A DNA stretch of 44,680 nucleotides, from positions 1 to 44,680 of the forward strand of contig CATLFA010000013.1 of the NCBI GenBank assembly GCA_949927585.1. Reading direction: 5' to 3'. Both the position numbers and the translations under genes were made by a program. The notes under the pieces are model-generated. The model worked only from the letters and a program-made list of their open reading frames with translations. It ran no database searches and was not told where the DNA came from. This document shows positions 42,962 to 44,680 of the stretch, piece after piece; the stretch's first letter is position 1, and every line of letters begins with the position of its first letter. This DNA is from an uncultured Clostridiaceae bacterium. Its GTDB lineage: Bacteria > Bacillota > Clostridia > TANB77 > CAG-508.

Positions 42962-43111
42962 ATGGAAGAGAAAAAAAATAAAAAAATAGAAGTAATTTCT
43001 GGTGGAAATAGTTTAAATATTTCACCTGTATATGACCACATTGATATTGAAAAGCCTAAAGAGAAAAAAGAAAAGAAAACTGTTATTATTCCAAAAGAAA
43101 AGAAGAAATAA
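42962..43111 (+). CDS. Small conserved protein with VISGG...LNISPVYDHI motif
   Basis: 49 residues: a basic start (MEEKKNKKIE), a central VISGGNSLNISPVYDHIDIE and a lysine-rich tail. TAGGAGTGAGG lies upstream of the ATG. No membrane segment. I recall similar small proteins from uncultured Clostridia but no function. Its last codons lie within a 55-bp palindrome shared with the convergent patatin gene. Confidence 0.6.
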   Translation: MEEKKNKKIEVISGGNSLNISPVYDHIDIEKPKEKKEKKTVIIPKEKKK

Positions 43112-43157
43112 TAGAATCTGATTAGGAAATATTCCTAATCAGATTCTATTATTTCTT
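43103..43157. terminator. 55-bp perfect palindrome shared by two convergent gene ends
   Basis: 26+3+26 bases, beginning AAGAAATAATAGAATCTG. The left arm contains the last codons and stop of the small gene (43111), the right arm the last seven codons of the patatin gene (stop 43135). It functions as a bidirectional terminator. Confidence 0.75.
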
Positions 43158-43995
43158 TTATCTTATCTAAATTTTCTATAACTGAGTTATATCCATATTT
43201 ATAACATTTCTCTAGCTTATTTACGTCTAATAAGCCTACTTTATCTGTATAAACATTTAATACTAAATCACTCATTTCTAAACTTTCTTCTGATATTTTG
43301 CTTCCCATTATATCTATTGTTTTCATTACTATATCCATTAAATTGCTATCTTCTGTTATTGGGTCACTATCAAATTTTACTGCTATTACTTTGTCTGCTC
43401 CTTGTTTTTTTACTTCGTTTACAGGAATATTATCTAAGGTTCCTCCGTCCATAAAGCTATGAATCTTATCTTTGCATGGGCTAAATACAGCTGGGAAACT
43501 ACTACTTGCTCTTACTGCTTTTCCTACTGTAACATCTGTAATGTATTGTTCTTTATGCTCCTCTATATTTGGTATATTATTTGTAAATACATATTCTTTT
43601 GAATCCATAATATCTACCGTTGGTATAACAAGTGGCATTTTTACTTGTGATATATTTTCTATATTTCTCTTTTTTGCCATTTCATTAAATATATTTTCTA
43701 TATTTTCTCCGTTTTTTAAACCTGTTATTGTTCTCTTCCTATGTTTTAAATAATCATGTATTCCTGAAATTATAGGATTTGCATTTGTTCCTATTATTTC
43801 TTTTGCATATGTTTTAAATAGAATATATATGTAATAAGGCGAGTACCCCATTGCATAAAGTGAGGCTATCATACTTCCACTACTACACCCTCCTATTATA
43901 TCTACCTTTATATTATTTTCTTCTAATGCTTTTAAAACACCTGCATGTGCTATTCCTCTAATTCCTCCACCTGACAAAGCTAAACCTAATTTCAC
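43135..43995 (-). CDS. Patatin-like phospholipase
   Basis: 286 residues. The Ser-Asp dyad fold is clear: oxyanion loop LSGGGIRGIAHAG (8-20), nucleophile elbow GCSSGSM (GxSxG, about 36-42) and catalytic Asp in MDGGTLDNIPV near 187. It hydrolyses acyl ester bonds of phospholipids or acts as a lysophospholipase; no signal peptide, so cytosolic or membrane-peripheral. Start is GTG with AGGAGG upstream. The C-terminal codons lie in a palindromic terminator. Confidence 0.93.
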   Translation of the reverse strand: MKLGLALSGGGIRGIAHAGVLKALEENNIKVDIIGGCSSGSMIASLYAMGYSPYYIYILFKTYAKEIIGTNANPIISGIHDYLKHRKRTITGLKNGENIENIFNEMAKKRNIENISQVKMPLVIPTVDIMDSKEYVFTNNIPNIEEHKEQYITDVTVGKAVRASSSFPAVFSPCKDKIHSFMDGGTLDNIPVNEVKKQGADKVIAVKFDSDPITEDSNLMDIVMKTIDIMGSKISEESLEMSDLVLNVYTDKVGLLDVNKLEKCYKYGYNSVIENLDKIKEIIESD

Positions 43996-44069
43996 AAAAA
44001 AACCTCCTATTACATTTACATATATTATTTACAAATATTATATGTTTAAACATAATTAGAGGTTATTTT

Positions 44070-44680
44070 CTAAAATCCTGTTCTTGGCAATTTGTTTTTT
44101 GATTTATTTGTTATTTGTATATTTGCTATTTGGTCATTTTCTGCTATTTCTATTTCATATGTTGTATTATTTAGTTCGTAGTTTTCATCTGTCTTTGTTT
44201 CTTTTATATAGTATTTCCCTTTTTCCAACTTATTTGTTATGGCCATTCCTTGCTTATTTGTTATTATAGTTTCTACTACTTCTCCTTTTTCATTTTTTAT
44301 TTCAAATTCTACATTTGCAATTGGAGTTCCTGCTTTCTTGCCTGTTATTTTATTGTCATCTTTACTTATTTTTGTTATTTTTATTTGTCCTTTTATTTTT
44401 TTATTTTTTATTTCTAATTGTGTTTGTTTATTCCATTCTATTTTTATTTCTATTTCTTCTTGATTTAAAACATATTCCTCCTTTGTTTTGATTTCTTTTA
44501 TGGTATATGTCCCTATATTTAAATTTTCAAGTACCGCTTCTCCATTTTCATCTGTTATAAACTTATTTATTAGTTCTTTTTTCTCATTATATAGTTCGAA
44601 TTCTATTCCTTTTAATTTTATTTCCTTATTCTCTGAATCTATTTTTACTATTTTTAAATTTCCTTTTTTACGATTATTTT
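44070..44680 (-). CDS. Cna_B-domain surface protein, 3' part, ending LPRTGF
   Basis: An open frame runs from the window edge to TAG at 44070-44072, giving 203 C-terminal residues. At least two Cna_B/SpaA-type repeats are visible: GNLKIVKIDSENKEIKLKGI...YTIKEIKTKEEY and GQIKITKISKDDNKITGKKA...KYYIKETKTDENYELN. These beta-sandwich domains form stalks of adhesins and pilins. The chain ends in KNKLPRTGF and stops: a sortase-type LPxTG with no following hydrophobic helix or basic tail. The start lies outside the window. Confidence 0.85.
   Translation of the reverse strand, partial: NNRKKGNLKIVKIDSENKEIKLKGIEFELYNEKKELINKFITDENGEAVLENLNIGTYTIKEIKTKEEYVLNQEEIEIKIEWNKQTQLEIKNKKIKGQIKITKISKDDNKITGKKAGTPIANVEFEIKNEKGEVVETIITNKQGMAITNKLEKGKYYIKETKTDENYELNNTTYEIEIAENDQIANIQITNKSKNKLPRTGF

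Noticed and set aside
1..44680. CRISPR arrays, rRNA genes, complete insertion sequences, prophage blocks
   Set aside because: No regularly spaced direct repeats, rRNA motifs, transposases or phage structural genes were seen; the only recombinase trace is the short remnant at 13067-13237.

Overview
The window looks like chromosome of a low-GC, anaerobic, endospore-forming member of the Clostridia, probably an uncultured gut-type lineage (inference). The clues are very AT-rich DNA with the standard genetic code, an oxygen-sensitive class III ribonucleotide reductase (nrdD/nrdG), a T-box leader on valS, and many sporulation genes (spoIIID, yabG, veg, a SipL-like gene, yunB, spoVS, an H-type SASP and CotF-like coat genes). 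Most genes lie on the minus strand and the gene content is largely core.

Layout. 1-4.9 kb: a truncated gene and a divergent small HTH regulator sharing a consensus promoter/operator, then valS with its T-box leader interrupted by an inverted-repeat element, plsC and a Nudix gene. 5-12.8 kb: cmk, a frameshifted P-loop/Asp23-like gene, two membrane glycosyltransferases, pnp and rpsO. 12.9-13.5 kb: remnant of a tyrosine recombinase beside tRNA-Tyr and tRNA-Met. 13.6-19 kb: an unknown 271-residue protein, a TetR regulator with an acyl-CoA synthetase, and a PepV-like dipeptidase. 19-23.5 kb: recA, an anchored peptide-binding protein, spoVS, ymdB and a second Nudix hydrolase. 23.6-24.7 kb: a protein of the adenylosuccinate synthetase family whose motifs resemble phage PurZ (2-aminoadenine synthesis) rather than housekeeping PurA. 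24.9-25.6 kb: sspH and two coat genes. 25.7-29.5 kb: nrdG, nrdD and a Crp/Fnr regulator. 29.6-34.2 kb: yunB, SipL-like, veg, yabG, a zinc-ribbon protein and spoIIID. 34.3-39.3 kb: a HlyD-like adaptor, miaA, a membrane protein and mutL. 39.5-44.7 kb: two tiny cysteine-rich membrane peptides, a frameshifted HI0933-family flavoprotein, a methionine gamma-lyase family enzyme, a small conserved protein, a patatin, and the 3' end of a Cna_B surface protein ending in LPRTGF without a membrane anchor.

Two items stand out. First, the PurZ-like gene at 23626-24723, which has a serine where PurA has its catalytic aspartate. Second, a pair of homologous, structured elements of about 104 nt (8358-8460 and 28513-28617). 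Each lies between a recognisable promoter and the start codon of a minus-strand gene (a GT39-type glycosyltransferase and nrdD), and their stems show compensatory changes, so they may be an undescribed 5'-UTR RNA. The window also carries several small inverted-repeat families, long palindromic terminators that extend into coding 3' ends, and two single-base frameshifts in otherwise intact genes, both next to a GGACC sequence.
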